The notes: generated from the letters alone by a model not told the origin. Positions 19,081-28,843 are shown, counted from the first letter of the stretch. The stretch: 64,000 nucleotides of DNA from Arthrobacter sp. Soc17.1.1.1 (GCF_036867195.1 NZ_JBAJII010000001.1:1302001-1366000); one strand, 5' to 3'. Program-made: numbers and translations.

Positions 19081-19297
19081 TTATAAACAGTGCCTGCCGT
19101 TGATAGGGTGGGCGACTTAGGCTCAAGCAGTACGGGCAGGTCATCATCACGGTGCAGACGTCCGTCCGGACGGTGCCCATTCATGAGGGAGCAAGGCGAT
19201 ACAGATGGCAAAGCAACCCGTATCCGTAAACGGCGTGGTCCGTTGGCGTGATGTGGGGTTGGCAGATGATGCACAACGCAAGCCTAAGGAGCGCAAG
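19081..19297 (+). promoter_or_regulatory. Leader and promoter region of clgR
   Basis: The base composition is less GC-rich than the flanking genes. TTATAA (19081-19086), 17 nt, then TAGGGT (19104-19109) forms a plausible promoter. A 12-bp palindrome CCGTCCGGACGG lies at 19162-19173. An in-frame ATG at 19205 could extend clgR by 31 codons, but those codons use many A/T third positions, unlike the gene, so I read them as leader. Confidence 0.5.
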
Positions 19298-19645
19298 ATG
19301 GTAGTTCTTCGCCATGAGATCGGCGACGTCCTGCGTGACGTCCGTCAGCGCCAGGGCCGTACCCTGCGAGAGGTGTCGCACAGTGCGAGGGTCTCCCTCG
19401 GATACCTCAGCGAGGTTGAGCGTGGCCAGAAGGAAGCATCCTCTGAACTCCTCTCATCGATCTGCAGCGCACTCGAGGTGCCCCTTTCCTCGATGCTGCG
19501 GGAAGTCAGCGACCGACTGGCAGTAGCAGAAGGCGTCTCCATCCCGGACACCATCCCGCAGGAATTCTCCCGGGAGTTCGGGGACGACCTCACCGACGAA
19601 CTGAACGACGACTTCCGTCGGGGACTCGCGGCCACGAACCGCTGA
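19298..19645 (+). CDS. clgR: XRE-family regulator ClgR
   Basis: 115-aa DNA-binding protein. The HTH is at about residues 5-60 ([43 protein letters not shown] in outline), the characteristic ClgR block. In other actinobacteria ClgR activates clp protease, lon and stress genes and is itself degraded by Clp; here that is inference. AAGGAG at 19286-19291 is 6 nt from ATG 19298, which decides the start. An upstream ATG at 19205 (146 aa) is possible. A strong bidirectional terminator follows. Confidence 0.88.
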   Translation: MVVLRHEIGDVLRDVRQRQGRTLREVSHSARVSLGYLSEVERGQKEASSELLSSICSALEVPLSSMLREVSDRLAVAEGVSIPDTIPQEFSREFGDDLTDELNDDFRRGLAATNR

Positions 19646-19663
19646 TTCCCCGCACGACCCACA

Positions 19664-19697
19664 AGGAAGGCCCGTCCCCGAGGGGACGGGCCTTCCT
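19664..19697. terminator. Bidirectional terminator between clgR and marR
   Basis: A perfect 16-bp inverted repeat (19664-19679 with 19682-19697). It reads as a terminator on both strands and serves both convergent genes. Confidence 0.85.
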
Positions 19698-19723
19698 GCC
19701 GTCCGGTACCGGACGGCCGTCCG

Positions 19724-20233
19724 CTACCAGTTGTCCTTGGTGTAGGTGTTGTTCAGCTGGGCGATCAGCGTGCCGAGGCGCGTCAGGTCGTCCACGTCCC
19801 AGTCCTCCATGAGCTGGTGGAACGCCTGCTTGCGCGCGGACTGCGCCGCCACGAGCTGACGCGTGCCGGCCTCCGTCAGCGAGATGGCCTGCGCACGGCC
19901 GTCGAGCGGATCCGCCTCCTTCTGCACCAGCCCGAGGTGCTCGAGCATCGCGATCTGGCGGCTCACGGACGGCTTCCCGACGCCCACGCTGGCGGCGATG
20001 TCCGTGAGGCGCATGGAGCCCTCGCGCTGGAGGATCACGAGGAGCCCGTACGCCGCCGGCTCCATGTCGGGGTGCACGCGGCGGGCCACCTTGTAGGAGT
20101 TGGACCGCGCGCGGCGCCACAGCATGCTGAGCTGCTGCTCCAGGGCCTCGATGGCCGCATCGGTGTCGGCATCGTCCCCGGGGTACGCGGCGAGGCCCGG
20201 CTCGGTGTCTGTGGTGCTCGGCTTCGCGTTCAT
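19724..20233 (-). CDS. MarR-family transcriptional regulator
   Basis: 169 aa. Winged helix-turn-helix with recognition segment LTDIAASVGVGKPSVSRQIAMLEHLGLV and wing ADPLDGRAQAISLTEAG, dimerisation helices at both ends. Ligand and target genes are unknown; no obvious operator was identified. ATG at 20233 is 6 nt from TACAAT on the minus strand, so the mRNA is probably leaderless. Possible autoregulation cannot be judged from sequence. Confidence 0.88.
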   Translation of the reverse strand: MNAKPSTTDTEPGLAAYPGDDADTDAAIEALEQQLSMLWRRARSNSYKVARRVHPDMEPAAYGLLVILQREGSMRLTDIAASVGVGKPSVSRQIAMLEHLGLVQKEADPLDGRAQAISLTEAGTRQLVAAQSARKQAFHQLMEDWDVDDLTRLGTLIAQLNNTYTKDNW

Positions 20234-20239
20234 GGGGCA

Positions 20240-20245
20240 ATTGTA
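20240..20245 (-). promoter_or_regulatory. Candidate -10 box of the marR gene (leaderless)
   Basis: TACAAT on the minus strand, 6 nt before the ATG; the best match to TATAAT among the leaderless candidates here. Confidence 0.5.
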
Positions 20246-20455
20246 GGGTGACGCGTCCGCGGGGCACCATGCGGCGGGACGGTGCTTTCGGCCGCCCGGG
20301 CTCCCTGGTCCGGCCGCCGGCCGACGGGACGGCCGCCCCGGCGCCCGCGCGCGGCGGCGGAGCGCGCAGAATGGAGGAGACGTGGACGGCGGTAGGCGCG
20401 GACGCGGCGGCCGGCGGCGGCGGAGCGAAGAGACGACGAGAGCAGGGAACGGCAC

Positions 20456-20674
20456 ATGCGGTTGAGCGACTTCTGGCGGTTGATGGACGACGAATTCGGG
20501 GCGGGGTACTCGAGGACGCTCGCCCGGGACCTGGTCGTCGACCGACTGGGCGACAGGACGGCGGTGGAGGCCCTCGCCGCGGGCACCGAACCGAAGACGG
20601 TCTGGGAGGCGGTGTGCCGCATCCAGGACGTGCCGCGGGAGCGCTGGCTCGGCCGCGACATCAAGCCACGGTGA
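20456..20674 (+). CDS. DUF3046 protein
   Basis: 72-aa conserved actinobacterial protein of unknown function, starting MRLSDFWRLMDDEFG and containing TPKTVWEAVCRIQDVPRERWLGRD-like text in its second half. DUF3046 genes are typically found just before recA, as here (211 nt upstream). It is soluble with no known catalytic motif. The recA SOS box lies downstream of its stop, so it is probably not part of the SOS-induced transcript. Confidence 0.85.
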   Translation: MRLSDFWRLMDDEFGAGYSRTLARDLVVDRLGDRTAVEALAAGTEPKTVWEAVCRIQDVPRERWLGRDIKPR

Positions 20675-20731
20675 CCGCCGGCAGCGCGTCCCCGGACCGG
20701 GCTCGAGGGACACGCGCGGGGCGGTGGATAA

Positions 20732-20760
20732 TCGAATATCTGTTCGGATCGCGATATGAT
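20732..20760 (+). promoter_or_regulatory. LexA (SOS) box and promoter of recA
   Basis: TCGAATATCTGTTCGG at 20732-20747 resembles the actinobacterial SOS box TCGAAC-N4-GTTCGA. TATGAT at 20755-20760 is a good -10. A 17-nt spacer places the -35 (TCGAAT) inside the box, so LexA binding would block RNA polymerase. The 5' leader would be about 120 nt. Confidence 0.85.
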
Positions 20761-20885
20761 GATCGTGGCGGTGGCCCGCTCCTGTGCACATACCGGCGGC
20801 TCCACCTCAAACTGTCGGCGCAGGCCCATACAGTCGTACCGAACACGTAAACAGGCCAGTTGGCCATGAAAAACCGAGGTGAAGA

Positions 20886-21935
20886 ATGGCCGCTCCAGAC
20901 CGCGAGAAAGCCCTCGAAGCTGCTCTCGCCCAGATCGACAAGCAGTACGGCAAGGGATCCGTCATGCGTCTCGGAGACGAGACCCGTGCCCCCATCGAAA
21001 CCATCTCCACGAGCTCCATCGCCCTGGACGTCGCCCTCGGCATCGGTGGACTGCCGCGCGGCAGGGTCGTCGAGATCTACGGCCCGGAATCCTCCGGCAA
21101 GACCACCGTCGCGCTCCACGCCGTCGCCAGCGCCCAGCGCAACGGCGGCATCGCGGCCTTCATCGACGCAGAGCACGCGCTCGACCCCGAGTACGCGAAG
21201 AAGCTCGGCGTGGACACCGACGCACTCCTCGTCTCGCAGCCGGACACCGGCGAGCAGGCGCTGGAGATCATGGACATGCTGATCGGCTCGGGATCGATCG
21301 ACATCATCGTCATCGACTCCGTCGCAGCCCTCGTCCCGCGCGCCGAGATCGAGGGCGAGATGGGTGACAGCCACGTGGGTCTGCAGGCCCGCCTGATGAG
21401 CCAGGCGCTCCGGAAGATCACCGGGCGTCTGAGCCAGACCAAGACCACCGCCATCTTCATCAACCAGCTGCGCGAGAAGATCGGTGTCTTCTTCGGGAGC
21501 CCCGAGACCACCACGGGCGGCAAGGCGCTGAAGTTCTACGCGTCGGTCCGTATCGATGTGCGGCGCATCGAGACCCTGAAGGAAGGCGTGAACCCGGTGG
21601 GTAACCGGACCCGCGCGAAGATCGTCAAGAACAAGATGGCCCCGCCGTTCAAGCAGGCCGAGTTCGACATCCTCTACGGTCACGGCATCTCCCGCGAGGG
21701 CGGCCTGATCGACGTGGGCGTCGAGAACAACCTGGTCAAGAAGTCCGGCGCCTGGTTCACCTACGACGGTGACCAGCTGGGCCAGGGCAAGGAGAACGCC
21801 CGGAAGTTCCTCAAGGACAACCCTGACCTCGCGGACGAGCTCGAGCAGAAGATCAGGGTCAAGCTGGGCATCGGGGTGCAGCCCGCGGCCGATGAGGCCG
21901 AGGCTCCCAAGCTCAAGGCCGTCAGCGGCGAGTAG
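20886..21935 (+). CDS. recA: Recombinase RecA
   Basis: 349 aa. ATP-dependent strand exchange and LexA co-protease. Walker [10 protein letters not shown] near residue 66, Walker [13 protein letters not shown] near 140, the L2 loop [30 protein letters not shown], no intein. GAGGTGAAG precedes the ATG. The SOS box upstream makes it damage-inducible. recX follows 5 nt after the stop, with a terminator-like hairpin about 107 nt downstream. Confidence 0.98.
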   Translation: MAAPDREKALEAALAQIDKQYGKGSVMRLGDETRAPIETISTSSIALDVALGIGGLPRGRVVEIYGPESSGKTTVALHAVASAQRNGGIAAFIDAEHALDPEYAKKLGVDTDALLVSQPDTGEQALEIMDMLIGSGSIDIIVIDSVAALVPRAEIEGEMGDSHVGLQARLMSQALRKITGRLSQTKTTAIFINQLREKIGVFFGSPETTTGGKALKFYASVRIDVRRIETLKEGVNPVGNRTRAKIVKNKMAPPFKQAEFDILYGHGISREGGLIDVGVENNLVKKSGAWFTYDGDQLGQGKENARKFLKDNPDLADELEQKIRVKLGIGVQPAADEAEAPKLKAVSGE

Positions 21936-21940
21936 GCCCG

Positions 21941-22951
21941 GTGCCGTCCGATACCGGAGCGGACCCGGTCGAGTGGGGGGCCTCGTCCGGGCTGTTCGGT
22001 GCGGACGGCTCCGATCCTGCCGCTGATCCTCCCGATGCCGCGGAACCCCGGCGCCCGTCGTTCGGGCGCCGGGGTTCCTCGCTATCCTCCTCGTCCTCCT
22101 CGTCCTCCTTCGGGCGCCGGGGTTCCGCCCTGTCCTCCTCGTCGTCCTCCTCGTCCTTCGGGAGTCGACGTTCAGGCGGGGGGCAGCGGAAGACCCGTTC
22201 GGGTGGCCGGCCCAGCGGCTCCCGCCGTGAACCGTCGGACGACCCGTTCGGACCGGTCGTCGGCTCGTCCGCCGATGCCCCGCCGGTGGAGTACGCGCCG
22301 GAGGCCCCGGGTGACGACACGGCGCCGGTCGATACCGGGCACGGCTCGGAGAGCCCGGAAAGCTCGGACGGCCGCCGGTCGGGTGGCCGCTCGGGCGGCC
22401 GGCCGTCCCGGGGCGGCCGCACCGGGGCCGGGAGGCCCGACGCGCCGGTCGCCGAGAAGAGTGACGAGGAGTGGACGTCGGAAGCCAGGTCCGTCCTGCT
22501 GCGCCAGCTGGCCCTCGGCGCCAGGAGCCGCCACCAGCTCGACCAGAAGCTCGCCGAGCGGTCCGTCCCGCCCGCCGTCGCCGCCTCCCTCCTCGACCGG
22601 TTCGAGGAGGTGCAGCTGATCGACGATGCCGAGTTCGCCCGGATGTGGGTACGGACGCGGACCGCCGCGAAGGCGCTCTCCCGCTCCTCCCTGCGCCGGG
22701 AACTCGCCGAGAAGGGTATCGACGGGGAGCTGGCCGAGGACGCCCTGCTGCAGCTCTCCGACGAGGACGAACACGAGCAGGCGCGCGACGTGGTCCGCCG
22801 CAGGCTCCGCCGGAACGCCGACCTGTCGGACCGCGCCGTCCGGGAGAAGGAGGTGCGGCGCCTCGTCGGGATCCTCGCACGCAAGGGCTACAGCCCGGGG
22901 ACCGCCTTCTCCCTCGTCAAGGGCGTCCTCGCCGAGGCGGACAGCGACTGA
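21941..22951 (+). CDS. recX: Regulatory protein RecX with long low-complexity N-terminus
   Basis: RecX binds and restrains RecA. Only the C-terminal ~160 residues are conserved: three-helix repeats starting near residue 180 (ARSVLLRQLALGARSRHQLDQKLAERSVP; EVQLIDDAEFARMWV; GYSPGTAFSLVKGV). The first ~175 residues are Ser/Arg/Gly-rich and include a 16-aa tandem repeat. GTG at 21941, 5 nt after recA, lacks a ribosome binding site; an in-frame GTG at 22286 is an alternative. A perfect hairpin and 48-bp repeats lie inside the 5' part, so the true start is uncertain. Confidence 0.8.
   Translation: MPSDTGADPVEWGASSGLFGADGSDPAADPPDAAEPRRPSFGRRGSSLSSSSSSSSFGRRGSALSSSSSSSSFGSRRSGGGQRKTRSGGRPSGSRREPSDDPFGPVVGSSADAPPVEYAPEAPGDDTAPVDTGHGSESPESSDGRRSGGRSGGRPSRGGRTGAGRPDAPVAEKSDEEWTSEARSVLLRQLALGARSRHQLDQKLAERSVPPAVAASLLDRFEEVQLIDDAEFARMWVRTRTAAKALSRSSLRRELAEKGIDGELAEDALLQLSDEDEHEQARDVVRRRLRRNADLSDRAVREKEVRRLVGILARKGYSPGTAFSLVKGVLAEADSD
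22042..22078 (+). terminator. Terminator-like hairpin between recA and the RecX domain
   Basis: Perfect 16-bp stem (22042-22057 with 22063-22078) and 5-nt loop, inside the frame read as recX. The tail is not U-rich. Hairpins between recA and recX reduce recX expression in other bacteria; here it would do the same or mark the end of the recA mRNA. Confidence 0.55.
22061..22156 (+). repeat. 48-bp tandem repeat in recX 5' region
   Basis: Two near-identical 48-bp units (22061-22108, 22109-22156) encode the 16-residue repeat SFGRRGSSLSSSSSSS; a partial third follows (SFGSRRS). Each unit begins with the 3' arm of the recA hairpin, so the 5' arm at 22042 could pair with either copy. Confidence 0.8.
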
Positions 22952-22983
22952 CCCGCGATTGTGGACGTCCGCGCCGCCCGCCG

Positions 22984-22989
22984 TACGCT
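22984..22989 (+). promoter_or_regulatory. Candidate -10 box of miaB (leaderless)
   Basis: TACGCT, 7 nt, then GTG at 22997. This spacing supports the GTG start over an upstream GTG at 22961. Confidence 0.45.
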
Positions 22990-22996
22990 GGATGAC

Positions 22997-24547
22997 GTGA
23001 GCATCACAGTCCCGGGTCCAGCCAGCGCGACCACCAGTGAGACCGGCGGCACCCCCTCCGTCCCCGACCGGCGCACCTACGAGGTACGCACCTTCGGCTG
23101 CCAGATGAACGTGCACGACTCCGAGCGCATCTCCGGCCTGCTCGAGGACTCCGGCCTCGTCCGGGTGCAGCAGGGTCAGGCGGACGTTGTCGTCTTCAAC
23201 ACCTGCGCCGTGCGCGAGAACGCCGACAACAAGCTGTACGGCAATCTCGGCATCCTCAAGGCCGTGAAGGAGGCCCGCCCCGACCTGCAGATCGCCGTCG
23301 GTGGCTGCCTCGCCCAGAAGGACCGCGAGACCATCCTCCGCCGGGCGCCCTGGGTGGACGCCGTCTTCGGCACCCATAACATCGGCGCGCTGCCCGCCCT
23401 GCTGCAGCGCGCCCGGCACAACCAGGACGCCCAGCTCGAGATCCTCGAGTCCCTCGACGTCTTCCCGTCCACGCTGCCCACCAGGCGCGAATCGGTCTAC
23501 GCCGGCTGGGTGTCCATCTCCGTCGGCTGCAATAACACCTGTACCTTCTGCATCGTCCCGTCCCTGCGGGGCAAGGAGCGCGACCGGCGGCCGGGGGAGA
23601 TCCTCGCGGAGATCGAGGCCCTCGTGGCCGACGGCGCCGTCGAGGTCACGCTGCTCGGTCAGAACGTCAACTCCTACGGTGTCGAGTTCGGGGACCGCGG
23701 GGCCTTCGCGAAGCTGCTGCGCGCCTGCGGGTCCATCGAGGGACTCGAACGCGTCCGCTTCACGAGCCCCCACCCCGCAGCCTTCACCGACGACGTCATC
23801 GATGCCATGGCCGAGACGCCGAACGTGATGCCGCAGCTGCACATGCCCCTGCAGTCCGGGTCGGACACCGTGCTGAAGGCGATGCGGCGGTCCTACCGGT
23901 CCGCACGCTTCCTCGGCATCCTCGACCGTGTCCGCGACCGGATGCCGCACGCTGCCATCTCCACGGACATCATCGTCGGGTTCCCCGGCGAGACGGAGGA
24001 GGACTTCCAGGCGACCCTCGACGTCGTCGAGCAGTCACGCTTCGCCACCGCCTTCACGTTCCAGTACTCCAAGCGCCCGGGCACCCCGGCGGCCGATCTC
24101 GCCGACCAGCTGCCGAAGGCCGTGGTGCAGGAACGCTTCGAGCGGCTCACCGCCCTGCAGGACCGCATCGCCCGCGAGGAGAACGCGCGCCAGGTCGGCG
24201 CGACCGTGGAGGTGCTCGTCACCGACCAGCAGGGCCGGAAGGGCTCCGAGACCCACCGGCTCACCGGCCGTGCACGCGATCAGCGCCTCGTGCACTTCTC
24301 CGTCCCGGCAGGCGCCGAGGCCCCCCGTCCGGGTGACTTCGTGACGCTTCCCGTCACCGAGGCCGCCTCGTTCCACCTGCTCTCCGATCCGTCGCCCGCG
24401 CAGTACTCGCTCCGCCGGTCGCGCGCCGGCGACGCCTGGGACCGGAGCCAGGCAGACTCGTGCGGGGTCCCCGCGGCATCGGACGGCGCCCCCCGCGCGG
24501 TCTCCCTCGGGATGCCGTCCCTGCCCGTCCGCGCGAGCGCCCCTTGA
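22997..24547 (+). CDS. miaB: tRNA-2-methylthio-N6-isopentenyladenosine37 synthase MiaB
   Basis: 516 aa. It adds the methylthio group to i6A37 of tRNA. The N-terminal MTTase domain has cluster cysteines C35, C70 and C104 (FGCQMN, NTCAVRE, GGCLAQ). The radical SAM cluster is C178, C182, C185 (GCNNTCTFC). A TRAM domain follows ([13 protein letters not shown]). About 50 extra C-terminal residues are low in conservation. Start GTG 22997 fits a leaderless pattern. It overlaps miaA, which makes its substrate i6A, so the two steps are in one operon. Confidence 0.95.
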   Translation: MSITVPGPASATTSETGGTPSVPDRRTYEVRTFGCQMNVHDSERISGLLEDSGLVRVQQGQADVVVFNTCAVRENADNKLYGNLGILKAVKEARPDLQIAVGGCLAQKDRETILRRAPWVDAVFGTHNIGALPALLQRARHNQDAQLEILESLDVFPSTLPTRRESVYAGWVSISVGCNNTCTFCIVPSLRGKERDRRPGEILAEIEALVADGAVEVTLLGQNVNSYGVEFGDRGAFAKLLRACGSIEGLERVRFTSPHPAAFTDDVIDAMAETPNVMPQLHMPLQSGSDTVLKAMRRSYRSARFLGILDRVRDRMPHAAISTDIIVGFPGETEEDFQATLDVVEQSRFATAFTFQYSKRPGTPAADLADQLPKAVVQERFERLTALQDRIAREENARQVGATVEVLVTDQQGRKGSETHRLTGRARDQRLVHFSVPAGAEAPRPGDFVTLPVTEAASFHLLSDPSPAQYSLRRSRAGDAWDRSQADSCGVPAASDGAPRAVSLGMPSLPVRASAP

Positions 24548-25488
24548 CCCTTCCGGTCGGCCGCCCGGCCGTCCTCCCGGTCGTCGCGGTGGTCGGTCCG
24601 ACGGGCTCGGGGAAGTCCGACCTGGGCGTCGCCCTGGCGCAGCGCCTCGGCGGCGAGGTGGTGAATGCCGACGCCCTCCAGTTCTACCGGGGGATGGACA
24701 TCGGCACGGCGAAGCTGCCCCGCGAGGAGCGTCACGGCGTCGAGCACCACCTGCTGGACGTCCTCGACGTCACCGAGGAGGCCAGCGTCGCCGCCTACCA
24801 GGAGGACGCCCGCCGGATCATCGACGGTATCCGCGAGCGCGGCAGGGTCCCCGTCCTGGTCGGCGGGTCGGGCCTCTACGTGCGGGCCGCCCTCGATCGC
24901 CTGGAGTTCCCTCCCACCGACGCGGGGGTCCGCGCGCGGCTCGAGGCGGACCTCGCCGCAGGAGGCAGCGCGGCATTGCGGGCGCGTCTGCGCGCCGTCG
25001 ATCCCCTCTCGGCCGATCGGATCGACGACGACCGCCGCCTCGTGCGGGCGCTCGAGGTGCACGAGCTCAGCGGGCGACCCTTCAGCGCCTTCATGCCGCG
25101 GCGCGAGTACCACCGGCCGGCGGTGCAGATCGGCCTCGCGGTCGACCGGGAGGTGCTGCGGGCGCGCCTGGCCGAGCGGGTCCATGGGATGGTGCGGGCA
25201 GGTCTCGCCGACGAGGTCCGACGGCTCGCCGCGGCGGGCCTCCGCGACGGGAGGACGGCGTCGCGCGCCCTGGGGTACGGGCAGTTCCTCCGGGTCCTCG
25301 ACGGGACCCTGACGGAAGCGGAGGCCGTGGAGGACACCATCGCCGCGACCCGCCGCTTCGCCCGCCGCCAGCTCACCTGGTTCCGCGGCGACCCGCGCGT
25401 CGCCTGGCTCGACTGGCAGGCGCCGGACCTGGCGGAGGCAGCCACCGCGCTCGTCGCCCGCGCCGCGGCACCTATCCTAGAAGGGTGA
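24544..25488 (+). CDS. miaA: tRNA dimethylallyltransferase MiaA
   Basis: 314 aa from TTG at 24544, which overlaps the miaB stop. It prenylates A37 of tRNAs reading UNN codons. P-loop GPTGSGKS is at residues 18-25, followed by [19 protein letters not shown] and the tRNA-binding [11 protein letters not shown] segment. A longer frame starting at 24460 inside miaB would add non-conserved residues. Stop overlaps dapF GTG (GTGA). Confidence 0.93.
   Translation: MTLPVGRPAVLPVVAVVGPTGSGKSDLGVALAQRLGGEVVNADALQFYRGMDIGTAKLPREERHGVEHHLLDVLDVTEEASVAAYQEDARRIIDGIRERGRVPVLVGGSGLYVRAALDRLEFPPTDAGVRARLEADLAAGGSAALRARLRAVDPLSADRIDDDRRLVRALEVHELSGRPFSAFMPRREYHRPAVQIGLAVDREVLRARLAERVHGMVRAGLADEVRRLAAAGLRDGRTASRALGYGQFLRVLDGTLTEAEAVEDTIAATRRFARRQLTWFRGDPRVAWLDWQAPDLAEAATALVARAAAPILEG
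25473..25478 (+). promoter_or_regulatory. Candidate -10 box of dapF
   Basis: TATCCT lies 6 nt before the dapF GTG, inside the miaA 3' end. AGAAGG directly abuts the GTG and is too close for normal initiation, so an internal leaderless start is possible. Confidence 0.4.
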
Positions 25489-26441
25489 CTGACTTCCCCG
25501 GCGAGACGCCCACGCACCCCGCACCGCAGCCCTCGGGGCTCCCCTTCACGAAGGGCCACGGGACGGGCAACGACTTCATCCTGACGCTCGACCCCGACGG
25601 CGACGCACCGGTCCACCCGGCATTCGTCGCCGCCGCGTGCGACCGCCACCGGGGGATCGGCGCCGACGGCTACATCCGGGCCGTCCGCTCCGCCGCGCTG
25701 CCCGAGGGACGCGCCCTGCTGCAGACGGAACCGCGCGCCGAGTGGTTCATGGACTACCGCAACGGCGACGGGTCGGTGTCGGAGATGTGTGGCAACGGGG
25801 TCAGGGTCTTCGCGCACTTCCTCCTCGCGAAGGGTGTCGCCGAGCTCCCCGCGGGCGGCGAACTGGCCATCGGCACCCGTGCGGGCGTGAAGCGCGTGAC
25901 GCGGTCCGGGGACGGCTACGCCGTGGACATGGGGCCCTGGGAGTTCATCTTCCCGGACGCGGCCGTGGCGCGCGGCATGGACTCCCTCGTCTCCATCGGA
26001 GGGCTCGACGTCGACCGGCCCGCCCTGTCCATCAGCATGGGCAATCCCCATACCGTCGTCGCGCTGGCCGAACAGGCGGAGCTGGACCGGACGGAGCTGC
26101 ACCGCCCTCCCGCCGTCCAGCCCGTGCCGCCGGAGGGCACCAACGTCGAACTCGTCGTCCCGGCGGATCCGCTCGTGGGGGCCGACGGCGTCGGACGCCT
26201 CACCATGCGCGTGCACGAGCGGGGCGTCGGCGAGACGCAGTCCTGCGGTACGGGCGCCTGCGCCGCCGCGGCCGGCACCCGGTTCTGGGCGGGCGAGGGC
26301 GCCCCGGCCCAGTGGCTCGTGTCCGTGCCCGGGGGAGTCGTCGGCGTGACCTTCTTCGCCGGTCCCGACAGCCGTGAGCACGTGCAGCTCAGCGGACCCG
26401 CCGTCCTCGTGGCCGACGGCGTGCTGCTGCCCGCAGGCTGA
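25485..26441 (+). CDS. dapF: Diaminopimelate epimerase
   Basis: 318 aa. PLP-independent epimerase converting LL- to meso-diaminopimelate. The catalytic cysteine pair is C102 ([11 protein letters not shown]) and C254 ([10 protein letters not shown]). The N-terminal [10 protein letters not shown] motif is present. GTG start overlaps the miaA stop. With dapA and dapB it gives three of the pathway genes in this window. Confidence 0.95.
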   Translation: MTDFPGETPTHPAPQPSGLPFTKGHGTGNDFILTLDPDGDAPVHPAFVAAACDRHRGIGADGYIRAVRSAALPEGRALLQTEPRAEWFMDYRNGDGSVSEMCGNGVRVFAHFLLAKGVAELPAGGELAIGTRAGVKRVTRSGDGYAVDMGPWEFIFPDAAVARGMDSLVSIGGLDVDRPALSISMGNPHTVVALAEQAELDRTELHRPPAVQPVPPEGTNVELVVPADPLVGADGVGRLTMRVHERGVGETQSCGTGACAAAAGTRFWAGEGAPAQWLVSVPGGVVGVTFFAGPDSREHVQLSGPAVLVADGVLLPAG

Positions 26442-26471
26442 GCCCGCGGCACGACAGGCCGCCGGCCGACC

Positions 26472-27092
26472 TCACGCGGGCCGCCGCACCTCCAGGATGC
26501 GGAACGACTTCGACGTCTCCGCACGGCGCACCGCGAAGCCCGGGGGCAGCTCCTCGGCCAGCCACCGCTGCAGGGAGTCGGCGCCCAGGTTCTTCTGCAC
26601 CACGAGCCAGGCGCTCCCGCCCGGGGCGAGGCGCGGCAGCCAGCGCAGCAGCAGGGCGTGCAGTTCCTGCTTCCCGATGCGGATCGGCGGGTTGGACCAG
26701 ATGGTGTCGAACTCGAGGCCCGGGTCCACGGCGTCGGGCGTGGTGGCCGTGACATTGCCGAGCCCCAGCCGCCGGGCGTTCTCCGTGGTCAGCGCGATGC
26801 ACCGCTCGTTGACGTCGACGGCCAGGACCTCGGCGTGGGGTGCCCTCAGGGCCAGGGTGAGGGCGATCGGGCCCCAGCCGCAGCCCACGTCGAGCAGGCG
26901 CCGCCCCTCGGGATCGGGGACGGTGTCCAGGAGGATCGCGGTGCCCTTGTCCACGCCGTCCGGACTGAAGAGGCCCGACGACGTCACGAGGTCCCGTCGC
27001 TCGCCCGCCAGGACGACCGAAAGGGGCCTCCGCGTGTCCGGTCCTGCCGGCCGGGCGCTGAAATAGTGCTGCGGCTCCTGCTGTGAATCCAT
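26472..27092 (-). CDS. RsmC-like class I SAM-dependent methyltransferase
   Basis: 206 aa. SAM-binding motif I LLDVGCGWGPIAL at about residue 65 and the base-methyltransferase signature SNPPIRIG near 130 match the RsmC/RlmG type that methylates guanine N2 in rRNA. It lacks the degenerate N-terminal duplication of E. coli RsmC, so the exact target is unknown. ATG 27092 is 7 nt from TAGGCT on the minus strand. It is convergent with dapF (30-nt gap) and divergent from hflX. Confidence 0.85.
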   Translation of the reverse strand: MDSQQEPQHYFSARPAGPDTRRPLSVVLAGERRDLVTSSGLFSPDGVDKGTAILLDTVPDPEGRRLLDVGCGWGPIALTLALRAPHAEVLAVDVNERCIALTTENARRLGLGNVTATTPDAVDPGLEFDTIWSNPPIRIGKQELHALLLRWLPRLAPGGSAWLVVQKNLGADSLQRWLAEELPPGFAVRRAETSKSFRILEVRRPA

Positions 27093-27099
27093 GGGGGAA

Positions 27100-27105
27100 A
27101 GCCTA
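27100..27105 (-). promoter_or_regulatory. Candidate -10 box of the methyltransferase gene (leaderless)
   Basis: TAGGCT on the minus strand, then TTCCCCC and the ATG; no purine-rich site is available. Confidence 0.5.
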
Positions 27106-27208
27106 GTGGCACGCACACGGCGACCCCCACCCGGCTCCGCGTCCCTGCCGTCGTCCACACCTGGTCACCGGTCGGGCGCCTCAACGGTTTCGCCGGGGGA
27201 GAATCCGA

Positions 27209-27237
27209 TGGAACGCCCCGGAGGACAGCCGTAGAAT
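27209..27237 (+). promoter_or_regulatory. Candidate promoter of hflX
   Basis: TAGAAT at 27232-27237 is a good -10; TGGAAC at 27209-27214 is a weak -35 at 17-nt spacing. A short leader with AGGGAG precedes the ATG at 27263, so this message has a normal ribosome binding site. Confidence 0.5.
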
Positions 27238-27262
27238 CGACAGACAGCCACCTAGGGAGAAC

Positions 27263-28843
27263 ATGACCGAGAACCACGGACATTCCACCGGAGCCGACAT
27301 GGGCCCCGAGGAGATCCAAGCCGTCATCGACCGCATCCTGGCAAGCGACGAAGCTGCCGCGGCGAAGGCGAAGAAGGGGACGAAACCGGGGGCCACCAGC
27401 GCACCCGCCGAGACCAACTGGCGCTCGCGCGCCCTCGCCCTGTCGGGCGACGACGAACGGTCGGACGCCGACGGGGACCAGCAGGACCTGGCCGAACGCC
27501 GAGCCCTCCGCCGCGTCGCGGGGCTCTCGACCGAACTCGAGGACGTCACCGAGGTCGAGTACCGGCAGCTGAGGCTCGAGCGCGTCGTCCTCGCCGGTCT
27601 GTGGAGCGAGGGGACCGCGCAGGACGCCGAGAACTCGCTGCAGGAACTCGCGGCCCTCGCCGAGACGGCGGGCTCCGAGGTGCTCGACGGCATCGTGCAG
27701 CGCCGGCTGAAGCCGGACCCCGGCACCTTCCTCGGCTCCGGCAAGGCACAGGAGCTCAAGGGCATCGTGCAGGCGACCGGTGCCGATACCGTCATCGTCG
27801 ACAGCGAGCTCTCGCCGTCCCAGCGACGCGGCCTCGAGGACATCGTCAAGGTCAAGGTCATCGACCGCACCGCATTGATCCTCGACATCTTCGCCCAGCA
27901 CGCCAAGAGCCGCGAGGGCAAGGCCCAGGTGGAGCTCGCGCAGCTCGAGTACCTGCTGCCGCGCCTCCGGGGCTGGGGCGAGTCGATGTCCCGCCAGGCC
28001 GGTGGGCAGGTCGGCAGCGCGAGCGCCGGCATGGGCTCGCGTGGACCCGGTGAGACGAAGATCGAACTCGACCGCCGGAAGATCCGCACCCGCATGGCGA
28101 AGCTGCGCCGCGAGATCGCCGCCATGAAGCCCGCGCGCGAGACGAAGCGGTCCAACCGGCGGCGCAACCAGGTGCCCTCCGTCGCGATCGCCGGGTACAC
28201 CAACGCCGGGAAGTCGTCCCTGCTGAACCGCCTCACCGACGCGGGCGTGCTCGTGCAGAACGCGCTGTTCGCGACCCTCGATCCCACGGTGCGCAGGGCG
28301 GAGACCCCCGACGGCATCGGGTACACGCTCGCCGACACCGTGGGCTTCGTCCGCTCGCTGCCGACCCAGCTGGTCGAGGCGTTCCGCTCGACCCTCGAGG
28401 AGGTGGCCGACTCCGACCTGATCCTCCACGTGGTCGACGCCTCGCACCCGGACCCGGAGGGGCAGATCGCGGCCGTCCGTGCCGTGCTCACCGAGATCGA
28501 CGCCCGCAAGGTGCCCGAGATCATCGTGTTCAACAAGGCGGATGCCGCCGACCCGTTCGTCATCGAGCGGCTGCGGCAGCGCGAGCCGCGCTCCGTCGTC
28601 GTGTCCGCCCGCACGGGTGCCGGGATCACCGAGCTCCGGCAGCTCATCAGCACGAACATCCCCCGCCCCGGGGTCAAGATGGACCTGCTGGTGCCCTACG
28701 AGCAGGGACAGGTCCTCAGCCGGCTGCACGAGGAGGACGTCGAGATCCTCGGCCTCGAGCACGTCGACGAGGGGACACGCCTCGAGGTCATGGTCCGCGA
28801 GGGCCTGGCCGCCGATCTGGAGCCGTATCTGCAGCATGAGTGA
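27263..28843 (+). CDS. hflX: GTPase HflX
   Basis: 526 aa. Ribosome-associated GTPase that splits stalled or stressed 70S ribosomes. The N-terminal HflX domain has GTFLGSGKAQEL and the glycine-rich GGQVGSASAGMGSRGPGETKIE; the G domain has G1 GYTNAGKSSLLN, G3 DTVGFV and G4 NKAD. The first ~85 residues are acidic and variable, as in other actinobacteria. The 3' end overlaps the helicase gene by 8 nt. Confidence 0.95.
   Translation: MTENHGHSTGADMGPEEIQAVIDRILASDEAAAAKAKKGTKPGATSAPAETNWRSRALALSGDDERSDADGDQQDLAERRALRRVAGLSTELEDVTEVEYRQLRLERVVLAGLWSEGTAQDAENSLQELAALAETAGSEVLDGIVQRRLKPDPGTFLGSGKAQELKGIVQATGADTVIVDSELSPSQRRGLEDIVKVKVIDRTALILDIFAQHAKSREGKAQVELAQLEYLLPRLRGWGESMSRQAGGQVGSASAGMGSRGPGETKIELDRRKIRTRMAKLRREIAAMKPARETKRSNRRRNQVPSVAIAGYTNAGKSSLLNRLTDAGVLVQNALFATLDPTVRRAETPDGIGYTLADTVGFVRSLPTQLVEAFRSTLEEVADSDLILHVVDASHPDPEGQIAAVRAVLTEIDARKVPEIIVFNKADAADPFVIERLRQREPRSVVVSARTGAGITELRQLISTNIPRPGVKMDLLVPYEQGQVLSRLHEEDVEILGLEHVDEGTRLEVMVREGLAADLEPYLQHE

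Noticed and set aside
20661..22880. A 739-codon minus-strand open frame opposite recA and recX
   Set aside because: It is antisense to recA and has no start signal; it reflects the codon bias of recA and the recX repeats.
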